The notes below the pieces were generated by a model, which was not told the origin of the DNA, ran no database searches, and worked only from the letters and a program-made list of their open reading frames with translations. A DNA stretch of 42,679 nucleotides from Rhodobacterales bacterium (lineage in GTDB: Bacteria > Pseudomonadota > Alphaproteobacteria > Rhodobacterales > Rhodobacteraceae). The stretch spans positions 1-42,679 of the forward strand of contig JAFLCY010000026.1 of the NCBI GenBank assembly GCA_017303485.1, written 5' to 3'. Shown here piece by piece: positions 1 to 7,354 of this stretch (positions are counted from its first letter, which is position 1; each line of letters begins with the position of its first letter). The position numbers and the translations under genes were made by a program.

Positions 1-50
1 AGCGGCTCAACCACCTGCCACTCCTCATCGCTCAGATCATAGCGTGCCAT
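1..50 (-). CDS. IS5-family transposase, N-terminal fragment (cut by window edge)
   Basis: Only the first 16 or so codons are in the window. Read on the minus strand from the ATG at 50 they give MARYDLSDEEWQVVEPL, the typical N-terminus of IS5-type transposases (DUF4096-like start, before the DDE domain). A purine-rich ribosome-binding site (GGAGGGAAAG) sits directly upstream. The rest of the element, including the catalytic domain and the other terminal repeat, lies outside the window. The insertion-sequence end should fall somewhere in 51-123, but without the partner end I cannot place it. Confidence 0.7.
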   Translation of the reverse strand, partial: MARYDLSDEEWQVVEP

Positions 51-123
51 CTTTCCCTCCCGCCTCACGACAAGAGTGAATCACGCCTTCGCCCAAACAG
101 GAATCCCCTATTGGGTACGTGCC

Positions 124-606
124 CTAGGCGCGGTCGTCCTTGGGGCTGCCCATGACGACGAAGGTGGTGATCGCGCGGACCTGGGGGAGGGTGCCCAGAA
201 CCTCGGTATGCCAGTGCTTGAAGGCGGCAAGGTCGGCGCATTCCACCCGCAGGAGATATTCGACGGTGCCGGTGATGTTGTGGCATTCGCGGACTTCGGG
301 CGCGCGGGCGACGGCCCGTTCGAAAGCCTCTTGCGCGGCCTTGGTATGGGCGCCAAGGCCGACGGTGACATAGGCGACGAAGCCGAGCCCGAGCTTTCCC
401 GGATCGAGGACGGCACGGTAGGACTTGATGACGCCTGCCTTTTCCAGCGCCTGCACCCGGCGCAGGCAGGCGGAAGGCGACAGGCCCACCCGGTCGGCCA
501 GGGCGAGATTGGGCTGGCGGGCGTCGCGCGTCAGCTCACGCAATATCCGGTGGTCTATGTCATCAAGCTTGATCATTTGTTGCGAAGAATGCGGCGACGG
601 CTGCAT
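124..606 (-). CDS. Lrp/AsnC-family transcriptional regulator
   Basis: This is a feast/famine regulator of about 150-160 residues. The N-terminal helix-turn-helix reads LDDIDHRILRELTRDAR then LSPSACLRRVQALEKAGVI. The C-terminal RAM/ligand domain includes VTVGLGAH, ECHNITGTVEYLLRVE and the end LPQVRAITTFVVM. Two starts are possible. ATG 606 has a GAAGGG about 8 bases upstream, while ATG 576 (MIKLDDIDHR) matches the usual family N-terminus but lacks a visible ribosome-binding site. The gene is divergent from a LysE-type exporter starting at 650, the classic arrangement of an amino-acid-sensing regulator controlling its exporter. The short shared promoter region carries two TGCA-N4-TGCA motifs that may be its operators. 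The family call is firm; the ligand is unknown. Confidence 0.92.
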   Translation of the reverse strand: MQPSPHSSQQMIKLDDIDHRILRELTRDARQPNLALADRVGLSPSACLRRVQALEKAGVIKSYRAVLDPGKLGLGFVAYVTVGLGAHTKAAQEAFERAVARAPEVRECHNITGTVEYLLRVECADLAAFKHWHTEVLGTLPQVRAITTFVVMGSPKDDRA

Positions 607-647
607 ATTTGCAACCCTTCGCCACTGAGGGCGCTGCAGAATTGCAG
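602..647. promoter_or_regulatory. Divergent promoter region with two TGCA-N4-TGCA motifs
   Basis: TGCA-TATT-TGCA lies at 602-613 and TGCA-GAAT-TGCA at 635-646; the second extends to a perfect CTGCA/TGCAG arm pair. Their starts are 33 bp apart, close to three helical turns, as expected for an oligomeric Lrp-type protein binding one DNA face. The first motif overlaps ATG 606 of the regulator, which would suit autorepression, or favours the internal start at 576. The binding role is inferred from position and symmetry only. Confidence 0.4.
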
Positions 648-649
648 GC

Positions 650-1249
650 ATGACACACGAGCTGTTCCTTGCCCTTCTGGGCTTTGCCTTCGTCACCTCG
701 GTCACGCCGGGGCCGAACAACATGATGCTGCTGGCCAGCGGGGTGAACTTCGGCTTCCGCCGCACGGTGCCGCATATGCTGGGAATCTCCATCGGCCATG
801 CGCTGATGGTGTTTCTGGTCGGGTTGGGGCTGGCGGGGGTGTTCAAGGCCTGGCCGCCGGCGCTGCTGGCGCTGAAGCTCGCCTCGGTGGCCTATATGCT
901 GTGGCTGGCCTGGAAGATCGCCCATTCCGGCGCGCCGGGCGAGGGGCGGGCAAAGGCTAGGCCGATGACCTTCCTGCAGGCGGCGGCCTTCCAGTGGGTG
1001 AACCCGAAGGCCTGGGCGATGGCGCTGGGGGCAGTCGCGGCCTATGTGACCGAGCCCTCGGTCTGGGCCTACGCAACAGTGGCGCTGGCCTTCTCGCTGG
1101 TCAACCTGCCCTCGGTGTCGGTCTGGGCGGCGGCGGGGCAGGCGGTGCGCCGCTGGCTGGAAGGGCCGGGGCGGCTGCAGGCCTTCAACTGGACGATGGC
1201 GGGACTTTTGGTCCTGTCGCTCTGGCCGGTGGTGATGCTGGAGATCTGA
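650..1249 (+). CDS. LysE/RhtB-family amino-acid exporter
   Basis: A 199-residue inner-membrane protein of the usual LysE/RhtB length with about six hydrophobic segments. The family signature VTPGPNNMMLLASG is at residues 18-31, followed by GFRRTVPHMLGISIGHA; later conserved parts are AAAFQWVNPKAWAMALGA and the C-terminal hydrophobic hairpin. Members export basic or neutral amino acids (lysine, arginine, threonine, homoserine) by proton antiport. The substrate here cannot be read from the sequence. The divergent Lrp-type regulator at 124-606 is its probable controller. The ATG at 650 is preceded only by a weak GCAGG. Confidence 0.93.
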   Translation: MTHELFLALLGFAFVTSVTPGPNNMMLLASGVNFGFRRTVPHMLGISIGHALMVFLVGLGLAGVFKAWPPALLALKLASVAYMLWLAWKIAHSGAPGEGRAKARPMTFLQAAAFQWVNPKAWAMALGAVAAYVTEPSVWAYATVALAFSLVNLPSVSVWAAAGQAVRRWLEGPGRLQAFNWTMAGLLVLSLWPVVMLEI

Positions 1250-1257
1250 GGCCGGGT

Positions 1258-2232
1258 CTAGCGGACCCAGAGGCCTTCCCGTTTCAGGGTATTGCGGATC
1301 ACCTGTTCGCGGCGGGGAAGGTTGGCCCGGTCGAAAAGCGCGCGCGCCTTGACGCCTTCGCCCTGGATCACCATGCGTTTGAAGGCGCTCCAGTGCCGGA
1401 GGACTGGGCGCAGGTCAGGGTCGGCAGCGAGGCTTTCCAGCACCTCGACCGCACGATCGCTTTCGCGGGCGTAGAGGAGCGGCAGGGTGCGGTAGTGGCT
1501 GGTGGCGGCGCGATCCATCGCGTCAAGGTCGGGACCGGGGCGTCCACCGCCGAGGGAATGGACGACCAGCGGCAGGGTGATCTGGTCGAGCCATGGGTAA
1601 AGCTCCTGGCAGACCAGTTCAGCGGGCGGGTTGTCGCGGATCTCCTTGGCCCAGGCGAGGAAGCGGTTGCCGAAGGCATGCGGGCGCTCGTGGAAGAACC
1701 AGCCCGCGTTGAAGTAAAGGAAGCGCTGCCAGTAGTCCTCGGGATGCGACAGGTCGAGCGAGCTGTCGAAGTCCAGACCGAAGCGGTCGTAGAGCGCCTT
1801 CCACGTCTGGGTCGGGGACGGGCCGTAAAGTTCCACCTTGGGCCAGGTATTCTCGCGCTTCATCGAGGCGGAGGGCCGGGCGAAGTCGAATGGGACCTGC
1901 GACAGGGGGCCGGTGATCAGGGTGTCGGTGTCGAGGAAGAGGAAGGGCGCGTCGGGCAGGGCGGCCAGGGCCTCGATCTTGTTGCCGTGCGGGTAGTCTG
2001 ATCCGAAAGCGCGGGTCTCGAAGGGCAGGATCGTCGCACCGAGGGCGGTCAGTGTCCTGCGGCTGCGGTCCGAGATGCGGGGATCGCCCTGCCATTTCGG
2101 CCCCGGCTGCGGTTCGGCGATGAAAAGCGTGCCGGCAAAGCCGGGGTCGGACAGCCGCAGCGAGGCGGCGAGGAGGACCGCCTCATGCTCCAGACGCCCG
2201 GATTGGGCGATGGCGAGGAGGTTGAAGCTCAT
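1258..2232 (-). CDS. Glycosyltransferase-like conserved protein with DxD motif
   Basis: A 324-residue soluble protein without signal peptide or membrane segment. The run APFLFLDTDTLITGPL has a DxD at residues 101-103, in the context of the metal- and nucleotide-sugar-binding motif of GT-A folds; an earlier HGNKIEAL block and a later YFNAGWFFHERP block also resemble such enzymes. I do not recognise a named family. Its ATG (2232-2230) overlaps the TGA of the upstream dimethylargininase-like gene as ATGA, so the two are translationally coupled and form an operon. What a sugar-transferase-like protein does next to an arginine-derivative hydrolase is unknown. Confidence 0.72.
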   Translation of the reverse strand: MSFNLLAIAQSGRLEHEAVLLAASLRLSDPGFAGTLFIAEPQPGPKWQGDPRISDRSRRTLTALGATILPFETRAFGSDYPHGNKIEALAALPDAPFLFLDTDTLITGPLSQVPFDFARPSASMKRENTWPKVELYGPSPTQTWKALYDRFGLDFDSSLDLSHPEDYWQRFLYFNAGWFFHERPHAFGNRFLAWAKEIRDNPPAELVCQELYPWLDQITLPLVVHSLGGGRPGPDLDAMDRAATSHYRTLPLLYARESDRAVEVLESLAADPDLRPVLRHWSAFKRMVIQGEGVKARALFDRANLPRREQVIRNTLKREGLWVR

Positions 2233-3020
2233 GTCGGCGTGAAGCGGAGCGACAGGCAGGACATGCCGCCGTCAAGCTTGGCGCATTCGGAATTGCCGAT
2301 CTCGCGCAGGTTGAACCCGGCGGTGGCGATGGTGTCGCGGGTGCGGGGGAAGCCTGCGGGCATCAGGACAAGATCGTTGAAGCGGATGGTGTTGGCGGCG
2401 GCTTCCTCGCCCTCCGGGATGTCGATGACCCTGTAACCGTGGAAACAGCCGGAGGCCGACAGGCGCCGGGTCGACAGGATGGTTTCTGCGTCGAGAAGCG
2501 AGCAGTCGGTCTTGAAATGCAGGACGCCGGGCGGGGTGTGAACCTCGCGCACCGTATGGCCCCAGGGCGCGACGAGGCGGGCAAGTTCGGCGATCCCGGC
2601 GGCATTGGTGCGGGCCGAGCGGCCGACGAGGATTTCCCGTTCGGTGACAAGGATGTCGCCGCCCTCGATGAAACTGTCCGCGCTGGTGATCGCGACCACC
2701 TGCGCGTAGAGCGCGCGGAGATGCGGGGCCATTTCGGTGGCCTCTCCCAACCGGCTGGGCGCTCCGGGGCGCATGATGACGGCGCCCTGGGGCAGGCATA
2801 GCGCGGTGTCCTCGACGAAGACCGAATCCGGATAGGCGTCCAGCGCTGGAAGCTCGACGACCTTGGCGCCGGTCTCGCGCAGTGTCGCGATGTATGCGTC
2901 GTGATGCGCCTGCATCACCGCAAGGTCGGGGTTCCCGGTATCCACCGCGCGCAGGCCCCGGGTGATCGAGGCCGCCGGGCGGCGGGTGATGGCGTGGGTG
3001 AAACGGAAGGAGAAGGACAT
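2229..3020 (-). CDS. Dimethylarginine dimethylaminohydrolase-like (amidinotransferase superfamily)
   Basis: A 263-residue enzyme of the DDAH/arginine-deiminase fold, which hydrolyses methylated arginines or related guanidino compounds to citrulline and an amine. Visible motifs are TRGLRA near the N-terminus, DSVFVEDTALCLP, SFIEGGDILV, LHFKTDCSLLD with the putative catalytic His, and GGMSCLSLRF at the C-terminus with the nucleophilic Cys. The start at ATG 3020 gives the normal family N-terminus (MSFSFRFTHAITRRP); the longer open frame upstream looks non-coding. It is first in a two-gene operon with the DxD protein. The start lies about 110 bp from the island's left attachment site, so before integration this gene lay beside tRNA-Tyr. 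Exact substrate uncertain. Confidence 0.88.
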   Translation of the reverse strand: MSFSFRFTHAITRRPAASITRGLRAVDTGNPDLAVMQAHHDAYIATLRETGAKVVELPALDAYPDSVFVEDTALCLPQGAVIMRPGAPSRLGEATEMAPHLRALYAQVVAITSADSFIEGGDILVTEREILVGRSARTNAAGIAELARLVAPWGHTVREVHTPPGVLHFKTDCSLLDAETILSTRRLSASGCFHGYRVIDIPEGEEAAANTIRFNDLVLMPAGFPRTRDTIATAGFNLREIGNSECAKLDGGMSCLSLRFTPT

Positions 3021-3131
3021 GCCGAAGATGTCGCACCCCGCAGGCAGCAGTGCAAGGCCATCGCCGACCGGAAAGCCAGTTCGGGCAAGCCAGTGGCCCA
3101 GCACTGTCAGATTGCACACATTTCCTTTGGA

Positions 3132-3150
3132 AATGGTGGGCGACCCTGGA
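3132..3150. repeat. attL core (19-bp copy of tRNA-Tyr 3' end)
   Basis: The sequence aatggtgggcgaccctgga is identical to 13879-13897. It contains the reverse complement of CCA, the discriminator, the 7-bp acceptor strand and the start of the T stem of tRNA-Tyr. No functional tRNA is left on this side; identity stops exactly at both ends of the 19 bp. It marks the island's left boundary. Confidence 0.88.
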
Positions 3151-3198
3151 TCGTCGATTTTGCCCAGCCAAACCCTTATTTCTAAGGCGTTTTCTTAA

Positions 3199-3238
3199 CC
3201 TTGGTCACAGGCAGATTACCCCGGTTTGTATACCAAAA
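3199..3238. promoter_or_regulatory. Left-arm integrase-type sites
   Basis: CCTTGGTCACA (3199-3209) is the inverted form of TGTGACCAAGG found at 13809-13819. TGTATACCAAAA (3227-3238) is identical, and in the same orientation, to 13796-13807. Both motifs occur just inside the two ends of the element and share the core ACCAA, so they look like arm-type binding sites for the integrase or an excisionase. The rest of 3151-3245 holds no gene. Confidence 0.45.
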
Positions 3239-3245
3239 CAAGGGG

Positions 3246-3512
3246 TCAAAACACCCGGAAGCCCCCCAGCTTCGGGATCAGGTCATCTAGCGTGGCCAGT
3301 GTGTCGGAGGTGAGCTTCATCCGGCGGAAGTCGTCTGCGACCCTGAGAAGCCGGAATAGGTCGGTATGGGTGAGGCCCGCTGCCAAGAGTTCATGCAGAC
3401 GCACCCTGACAACCCAATCCAGGAACGCCGCGAACGCCGCCCCGATTTCCTCGGGGCTGGCACCCTCGTCTGGCATCATCGGGGGTGGCGGGAGAGTTCT
3501 GCGGGCGGTCAT
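3246..3512 (-). CDS. Unrecognised 88-aa protein, last gene of the capsid operon
   Basis: Not recognised. It is an 88-residue, mostly helical protein with a Pro-rich start (MTARRTLPPPPMMPDEG) and an amphipathic region (FLDWVVRVRLHELLAAG, FRLLRVADDFRRMKL). It lies 12 bases after the preceding 129-aa gene, so it belongs to the same minus-strand operon, and it ends near the left attachment site. No membrane segment or signal peptide is present. By exclusion it could be the missing small terminase subunit, a size-redirecting factor or a neck component, but nothing in the sequence decides this. Confidence 0.65.
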   Translation of the reverse strand: MTARRTLPPPPMMPDEGASPEEIGAAFAAFLDWVVRVRLHELLAAGLTHTDLFRLLRVADDFRRMKLTSDTLATLDDLIPKLGGFRVF

Positions 3513-3524
3513 GGGCTGCCACCT

Positions 3525-3914
3525 CTATGCGGTTCGGATCAAGGGGGCGTCATCATCGGCAAGAGACGTGCAGGCATAGGTGATTGAAGTGCCCAAGGCG
3601 TCGGCACTGTGCACGTGATCGATGGTGTAGAAGGTGCCATCTAGAAGGATCAGGGCCGCACCGTTCGGGGCCACCTCGGATAGGACCGTGACCAAGGCTT
3701 TGCCGACATACCCCGGCCCCAGGGTGAGCACGGTTTCCTTGGACCTATCGACATAGCCAAGGGTCACTTCGGCACTGTCAAACTGCAACTCCCCTGCGGC
3801 GGTGTAGACCGGAGAACCCGCATCGGTGGCGGTGACATACACCTTTGCCTGCCGGAAGGCCGGATTATGGGCAGCGGCCCGCTTGGCGGTTTGCAGGGGA
3901 GAAAGTCGGGTCAT
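3525..3914 (-). CDS. Putative head-completion/head-tail joining protein
   Basis: A 129-residue protein whose ATG (3914-3912) overlaps the portal gene's TGA as ATGA. After a basic N-terminus (MTRLSPLQTAKRAAAHNPAF) it is beta-rich, with segments such as AKVYVTATDAG, AEVTLGYVDRSKETVLTLG and ALILLDGTFYTIDHVHSAD. Size, beta character and position after the portal fit a head-closure or joining protein of the HK97-type neck, but I do not recognise a conserved motif, so function rests on context. The longer in-frame extension to 4184 lies inside the portal gene and is a shadow. Confidence 0.7.
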   Translation of the reverse strand: MTRLSPLQTAKRAAAHNPAFRQAKVYVTATDAGSPVYTAAGELQFDSAEVTLGYVDRSKETVLTLGPGYVGKALVTVLSEVAPNGAALILLDGTFYTIDHVHSADALGTSITYACTSLADDDAPLIRTA

Positions 3915-4927
3915 TCGTATGCCTCGCCCCAGCCCGCGTATTTCATCGCATCGGCAAGGGGCACTCCCGCCCCCACAAGCACCCCTACCGCGCGAGCACG
4001 GCCCGCGACATCGGCGGACATCATCTGCGCAATCGATACGCTTTCGACCCCGATCTTGCGGGACAGTTCGGGGGTGCATTGACGCGCCAGAGGCAGCACC
4101 GTCTGAAGCGCAAACAGTCGATAGCCTTCCCGCATGGCACCGGCATTGCCGTTCGCGGTCACAAGAGCCGGGGGAATGCCGCACCCCGCCAATAGCCGGT
4201 AATGCAGGTCAGAGGTGAATAGGTTGAGGTCAGCCTTCTGCAGATCGGGGGTGAGGTCCACCCGCCGAAACTCGGACTCGCGTCCCCCGGTCTGGTGCGC
4301 GTAGTCCGCTTTGGAAGAGACTACCGCCAGGGATGACGACTGAAGCCCCACGGCGGCTTTCTGCTGTTGCTCTTCGGTGATGCTGGAGGGCATCGGCAGA
4401 AGGCCTTTGCCCGCGTAGGGCATGGCATTGCTGACTGCCTTTTCGATCTCGGCAATCAGCGTGGGGGAAAGGCCCATCATCCGCCAAGGGGACCGGCCCC
4501 GCCAGGGCTGGGCAGGGTCGGCATTGATCACCAGCTTCAGGACTTCGCCTTCCAATGCCCGCCGGGTTTCGGTGGTGTTCGGCTTGGCGATGTGGAGGTG
4601 GTAGCGACCGTTCGCGAGTTCATCCCAATAGGCGACGGGATCAAGCACCAGGGCAGAGCCTTCGGCCCGGATATGCCAGCAACTCTCCCCCTTCAAAAGC
4701 AGGTCGCGACCCATAGCGGCCAGGGTGGCAGGGTCCACGGGCACCGGGGAGAGGTCGAGCATGGCGAAGGCAGATGACCAGTAGTGCAGCGCAGTGCCCA
4801 CGGTCGCGGACAAGGCCACGGTTCCATCCGTCAGAAGCCCCCGGCGGCGGTTGTCCATGTAGTCGAGGGTGATCCCGAGCGAGGACCGTTGCTCTAGGTC
4901 GGGTTTCTTGCGGAAGGGCCAGATCAT
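3911..4927 (-). CDS. Phage portal protein (HK97-type)
   Basis: A 338-residue portal, somewhat shorter than typical HK97 portals (about 400). It starts MIWPFRKKPDLEQRSS. Recognisable stretches are AAMGRDLLLKGESCWHI, VLDPVAYWDEL, PWRGRSPWRMMGLSPTLIAEIEKA and the late portal block LLAGCGIPPALVTANGNAGAMREGYRLFAL. Portals form the dodecameric ring at one capsid vertex through which DNA is pumped and to which the neck attaches. The gene is coupled at both ends: its ATG overlaps the stop of the connector gene (4924) and its own TGA overlaps the next start (3914). Reduced length is common in compact satellites. Confidence 0.88.
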   Translation of the reverse strand: MIWPFRKKPDLEQRSSLGITLDYMDNRRRGLLTDGTVALSATVGTALHYWSSAFAMLDLSPVPVDPATLAAMGRDLLLKGESCWHIRAEGSALVLDPVAYWDELANGRYHLHIAKPNTTETRRALEGEVLKLVINADPAQPWRGRSPWRMMGLSPTLIAEIEKAVSNAMPYAGKGLLPMPSSITEEQQQKAAVGLQSSSLAVVSSKADYAHQTGGRESEFRRVDLTPDLQKADLNLFTSDLHYRLLAGCGIPPALVTANGNAGAMREGYRLFALQTVLPLARQCTPELSRKIGVESVSIAQMMSADVAGRARAVGVLVGAGVPLADAMKYAGWGEAYE

Positions 4928-5487
4928 ATGCGCACCTCACCCGCCAACAAGGCCCCTGCCCCCGAACCCCGGAAGACTGGCATCAAGGCTTCGCGGCTGA
5001 AGCTGAAGTCTCCCGATGACTGCGATTTGAATTCCCGCCGCGAGGGGGCGTGGATCAACTGATACAGGGCGAGGTTTTGAACCGCCTGCACAACCCCGGC
5101 AGACACCGGTGCACCGGGCACCGTGCCCTCTTGGGTGAGGCGGTAGAGGGTGAACGGTTCAAGATCGATGGTGCCTACGTCTGCGATGTAGCGGGCGGAA
5201 GACGGAACCCAAACACCGCCGCTGTAGGCCTCTACGGTCAAGGCGGCCGGAAAGGGACAACGGGGCCAGCGGAAAGGAACCGCAGAGGCCAGTTTGACGA
5301 TCACCTTCCCCGCGTCCATGTCGCGATACATCGTGCCCGTGAAGGCTTCGACCATTGCCCAAGAGGCGCTGAGCATGGCTTCCGCTTCCGCCTCGGTGCA
5401 GTCGGCTTCAAGCGCCACGTCTGCGGCGACGATTGAGGTGGTCGGGTCCGCCCCAGGCGTGAAGCTGGTTTCCAAGAGTGCGATCAT
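4924..5487 (-). CDS. Head-tail connector/adaptor protein (gp6-like)
   Basis: A 187-residue protein with ATG at 5487 overlapping the protease TGA as ATGA. The layout resembles HK97 gp6-type adaptors: an N-terminal helical part (VALEADCTEAEAEAMLSAS, WAMVEAFTGTMYRD), a central beta insertion (PFPAALTVEAYSGGVWVP, IADVGTIDLEPFTLY) and a C-terminal helix (GVVQAVQNLALYQLIHAPSRREF). Adaptors bind below the portal and form the first ring of the neck. The gene lies between protease and portal in an unbroken run of overlapping genes. The call rests on architecture and context. Confidence 0.7.
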   Translation of the reverse strand: MIALLETSFTPGADPTTSIVAADVALEADCTEAEAEAMLSASWAMVEAFTGTMYRDMDAGKVIVKLASAVPFRWPRCPFPAALTVEAYSGGVWVPSSARYIADVGTIDLEPFTLYRLTQEGTVPGAPVSAGVVQAVQNLALYQLIHAPSRREFKSQSSGDFSFSREALMPVFRGSGAGALLAGEVRI

Positions 5488-6077
5488 GGGAGGATGATCC
5501 TGTGTGGACAGGGCACCGGGGTCTGGGCAGCGAAAGCCCGAAGTTCGGCTTCGCTGTCGCCATAGGCGGGCCGTGTGACAATGCTGAGTTCGTAGAGGAT
5601 CAACGCCCAAAGCTGGCGGATCATGACGCCGGGATTGCCCGGTTCGGGGATTAGCTTTTCCGCCCCCGGCACCACGTCAGAAGGCGGCACTCGGAAACCG
5701 GGCGAGATACCACGCGCAAGGCCGGAACCGATCAGGGCAAGAGCATCCACCACATGGGAAGCCCGTTCTGCCCCTTCCGGGATCGTGGCGACGAATTCAA
5801 GGAAGTCTTCCGTGTCCTTCAGGGCCAAGGTTCCCGAAGATCGGGACGCAAGCGGCTTGTCGAAAGAGTGCCCGAACAAGAGATTGATTTCCCGTGTCAG
5901 GTCGCCAAGGGCGAAGCTGAACGCCCCCGGCATGATGGTTTCCTTCCGCACCGTGCCCCGGTCGGACAGCACGGCAAGGGAGTTGTAGAGGAAGCGGCCC
6001 GCGATGATCGGGCGGCTGTTTTGCTGCCGAACCTCTAGGCCTTCGGCGGGCCAGATCATGCGGGACGCTTCCATCAC
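5484..6077 (-). CDS. HK97-family prohead protease
   Basis: A 197-residue serine protease that cleaves the capsid's N-terminal scaffold during prohead maturation. Typical motifs are RPIIAGRFLYNSLAVLSDRG at the N-terminus, LLFGHSFDKPLASRS with the catalytic His near residue 70, and LYELSIVTRPAYGDSEAE with the catalytic Ser near 165. Translation probably starts at GTG 6077 or the next codon, ATG 6074; the capsid stop codon TAA (6080-6078) immediately precedes the GTG. Its TGA overlaps the connector start. In most HK97-like phages the protease precedes the capsid; here it follows. Confidence 0.9.
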   Translation of the reverse strand: MMEASRMIWPAEGLEVRQQNSRPIIAGRFLYNSLAVLSDRGTVRKETIMPGAFSFALGDLTREINLLFGHSFDKPLASRSSGTLALKDTEDFLEFVATIPEGAERASHVVDALALIGSGLARGISPGFRVPPSDVVPGAEKLIPEPGNPGVMIRQLWALILYELSIVTRPAYGDSEAELRAFAAQTPVPCPHRIILP

Positions 6078-7340
6078 TTAGGCCCGATCTTGGACAGCGG
6101 TCAGCTTGAAGAAATGCGTTGCCGTCCGCTGGATGAGCACGTCCAGGAAGGCAAACATAGTCAGGGCGACCTTGCCCGACTTGCTTTCGCTGTAGGGGTC
6201 CACGATCAATTCCGGGCTGCCCCAGGTCGGGACGTAGGCATTGTTGCTGCCTGCCCCAAAGAAGACCGTGGAGGCACCCTTGCCCGTCCCGTCGCGGGCA
6301 CCACGTGCGGACACCTGCGATGAGAAGACGGGCGAGAACCCTGCAGACTTCAGCCGGTCCAGTTCGGAGACTGCCGTGCCAGTGATTAACGTGTCGGCAA
6401 GAGTCTGCATCAGGATCGGGGCACCAGCAATGCGCACCGCCGAAGGATCGGCCAGCTTGGCGGTTTCCATGATTTCCACGGCCCGGAGCAACAGAGCGGA
6501 GAAGCTTGCCTTGGCCGTGAGGGCGGCAGTGCGGCCCCCGGTTAGAGAAGCCCCAAAACCGGCAGGTTGCTGATCAGCCCCGGTCCCCCGGAAGACGGCA
6601 AGGTCGATACCCTCCCGCAGCACTTCCGAGAGGTCGCGGCGCAGGATCGGTTCAAGGGCAGAATTCTGCCGGATGGCTTGACGGGTCAGGACGTAGCGGC
6701 CCGTCGCCGTCTTGATGGCCGGAGTCTTGCTGGTGGTGGTGATCGCCTCGGCATCAGCCCCCGACCCTTCGGCGACCCAAGACAAGCCGACCCCATCGGT
6801 GATTTCAGGGAAGACAGGGACGCCCGACACCTGCAGCACGTTGACCCCGAACCGGCCAGCGGCAGAGGCTTCGAAGAACCGTTCCAGGGCGTTCATGACG
6901 GGGCGCGAGGCGAGTTCCTGAGAGGTGCCCGCGCTGGCATCAATCGGGGCATCCGCACGGGTTTCCAATGCTTCCCACGGGAAGCGCAGACCCTTCTGCC
7001 CAGAGCCGTGACGCTGTTCCAGTTCCGCCGAAACCTCGGCCTCCCGGCCTGTCAGGGCTTTGCCTTCCGTCATCGCCCCGACCATCGCCGCCATTTCGAA
7101 GCTGCGGCATTCACGGGCGAAGTCGGTGGTGGCCTTGTCGGGTTCCTTGATCTTGTCGCGTTCGGCCCCTTCGACCAGGAGCGCGGCCCGAAGTTCCACC
7201 TCAGCCCCTTCATAGGCATCGGCGAGCGAGCGCAGTTCCGTGCGGGCGTCTTCGGTGATTTCGCTGGCCTTTTGGATTTGGGCCATTTTCTCGCGGCGCT
7301 TGGATTGCGCCAGTTGGATTTCCTGAGATTTCAGCATCAT
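6078..7340 (-). CDS. HK97-fold major capsid protein
   Basis: A 420-residue capsid subunit. Residues 1-110 are charged and helical (the delta or scaffold domain removed by the protease), starting MMLKSQEIQLAQSKRREKMA. The HK97 fold follows from about residue 135, with GVNVLQVSGVPVFPEITDG, VAEGSGADAEAITTTS, YVLTRQAIRQNSALEPILRR, an AVFRGTGADQQPAGF block and the C-terminal axial part PELIVDPYSESKSGKVALTM. Length matches the uncleaved HK97 family. The gene follows the 213-aa gene by 14 bases and abuts the protease. It is the clearest evidence that the island makes its own heads. Confidence 0.93.
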   Translation of the reverse strand: MMLKSQEIQLAQSKRREKMAQIQKASEITEDARTELRSLADAYEGAEVELRAALLVEGAERDKIKEPDKATTDFARECRSFEMAAMVGAMTEGKALTGREAEVSAELEQRHGSGQKGLRFPWEALETRADAPIDASAGTSQELASRPVMNALERFFEASAAGRFGVNVLQVSGVPVFPEITDGVGLSWVAEGSGADAEAITTTSKTPAIKTATGRYVLTRQAIRQNSALEPILRRDLSEVLREGIDLAVFRGTGADQQPAGFGASLTGGRTAALTAKASFSALLLRAVEIMETAKLADPSAVRIAGAPILMQTLADTLITGTAVSELDRLKSAGFSPVFSSQVSARGARDGTGKGASTVFFGAGSNNAYVPTWGSPELIVDPYSESKSGKVALTMFAFLDVLIQRTATHFFKLTAVQDRA

Positions 7341-7354
7341 AGCGCCTTTCAGTG

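Noticed and set aside
76-960. 294-codon plus-strand open frame at the left end
   Set aside because: Antisense of the Lrp-type gene and out of frame with LysE, both of which have clear family motifs.
994-2001. 335-codon plus-strand open frame
   Set aside because: It runs over the end of the LysE gene and antisense to the 324-aa protein; low-complexity translation.
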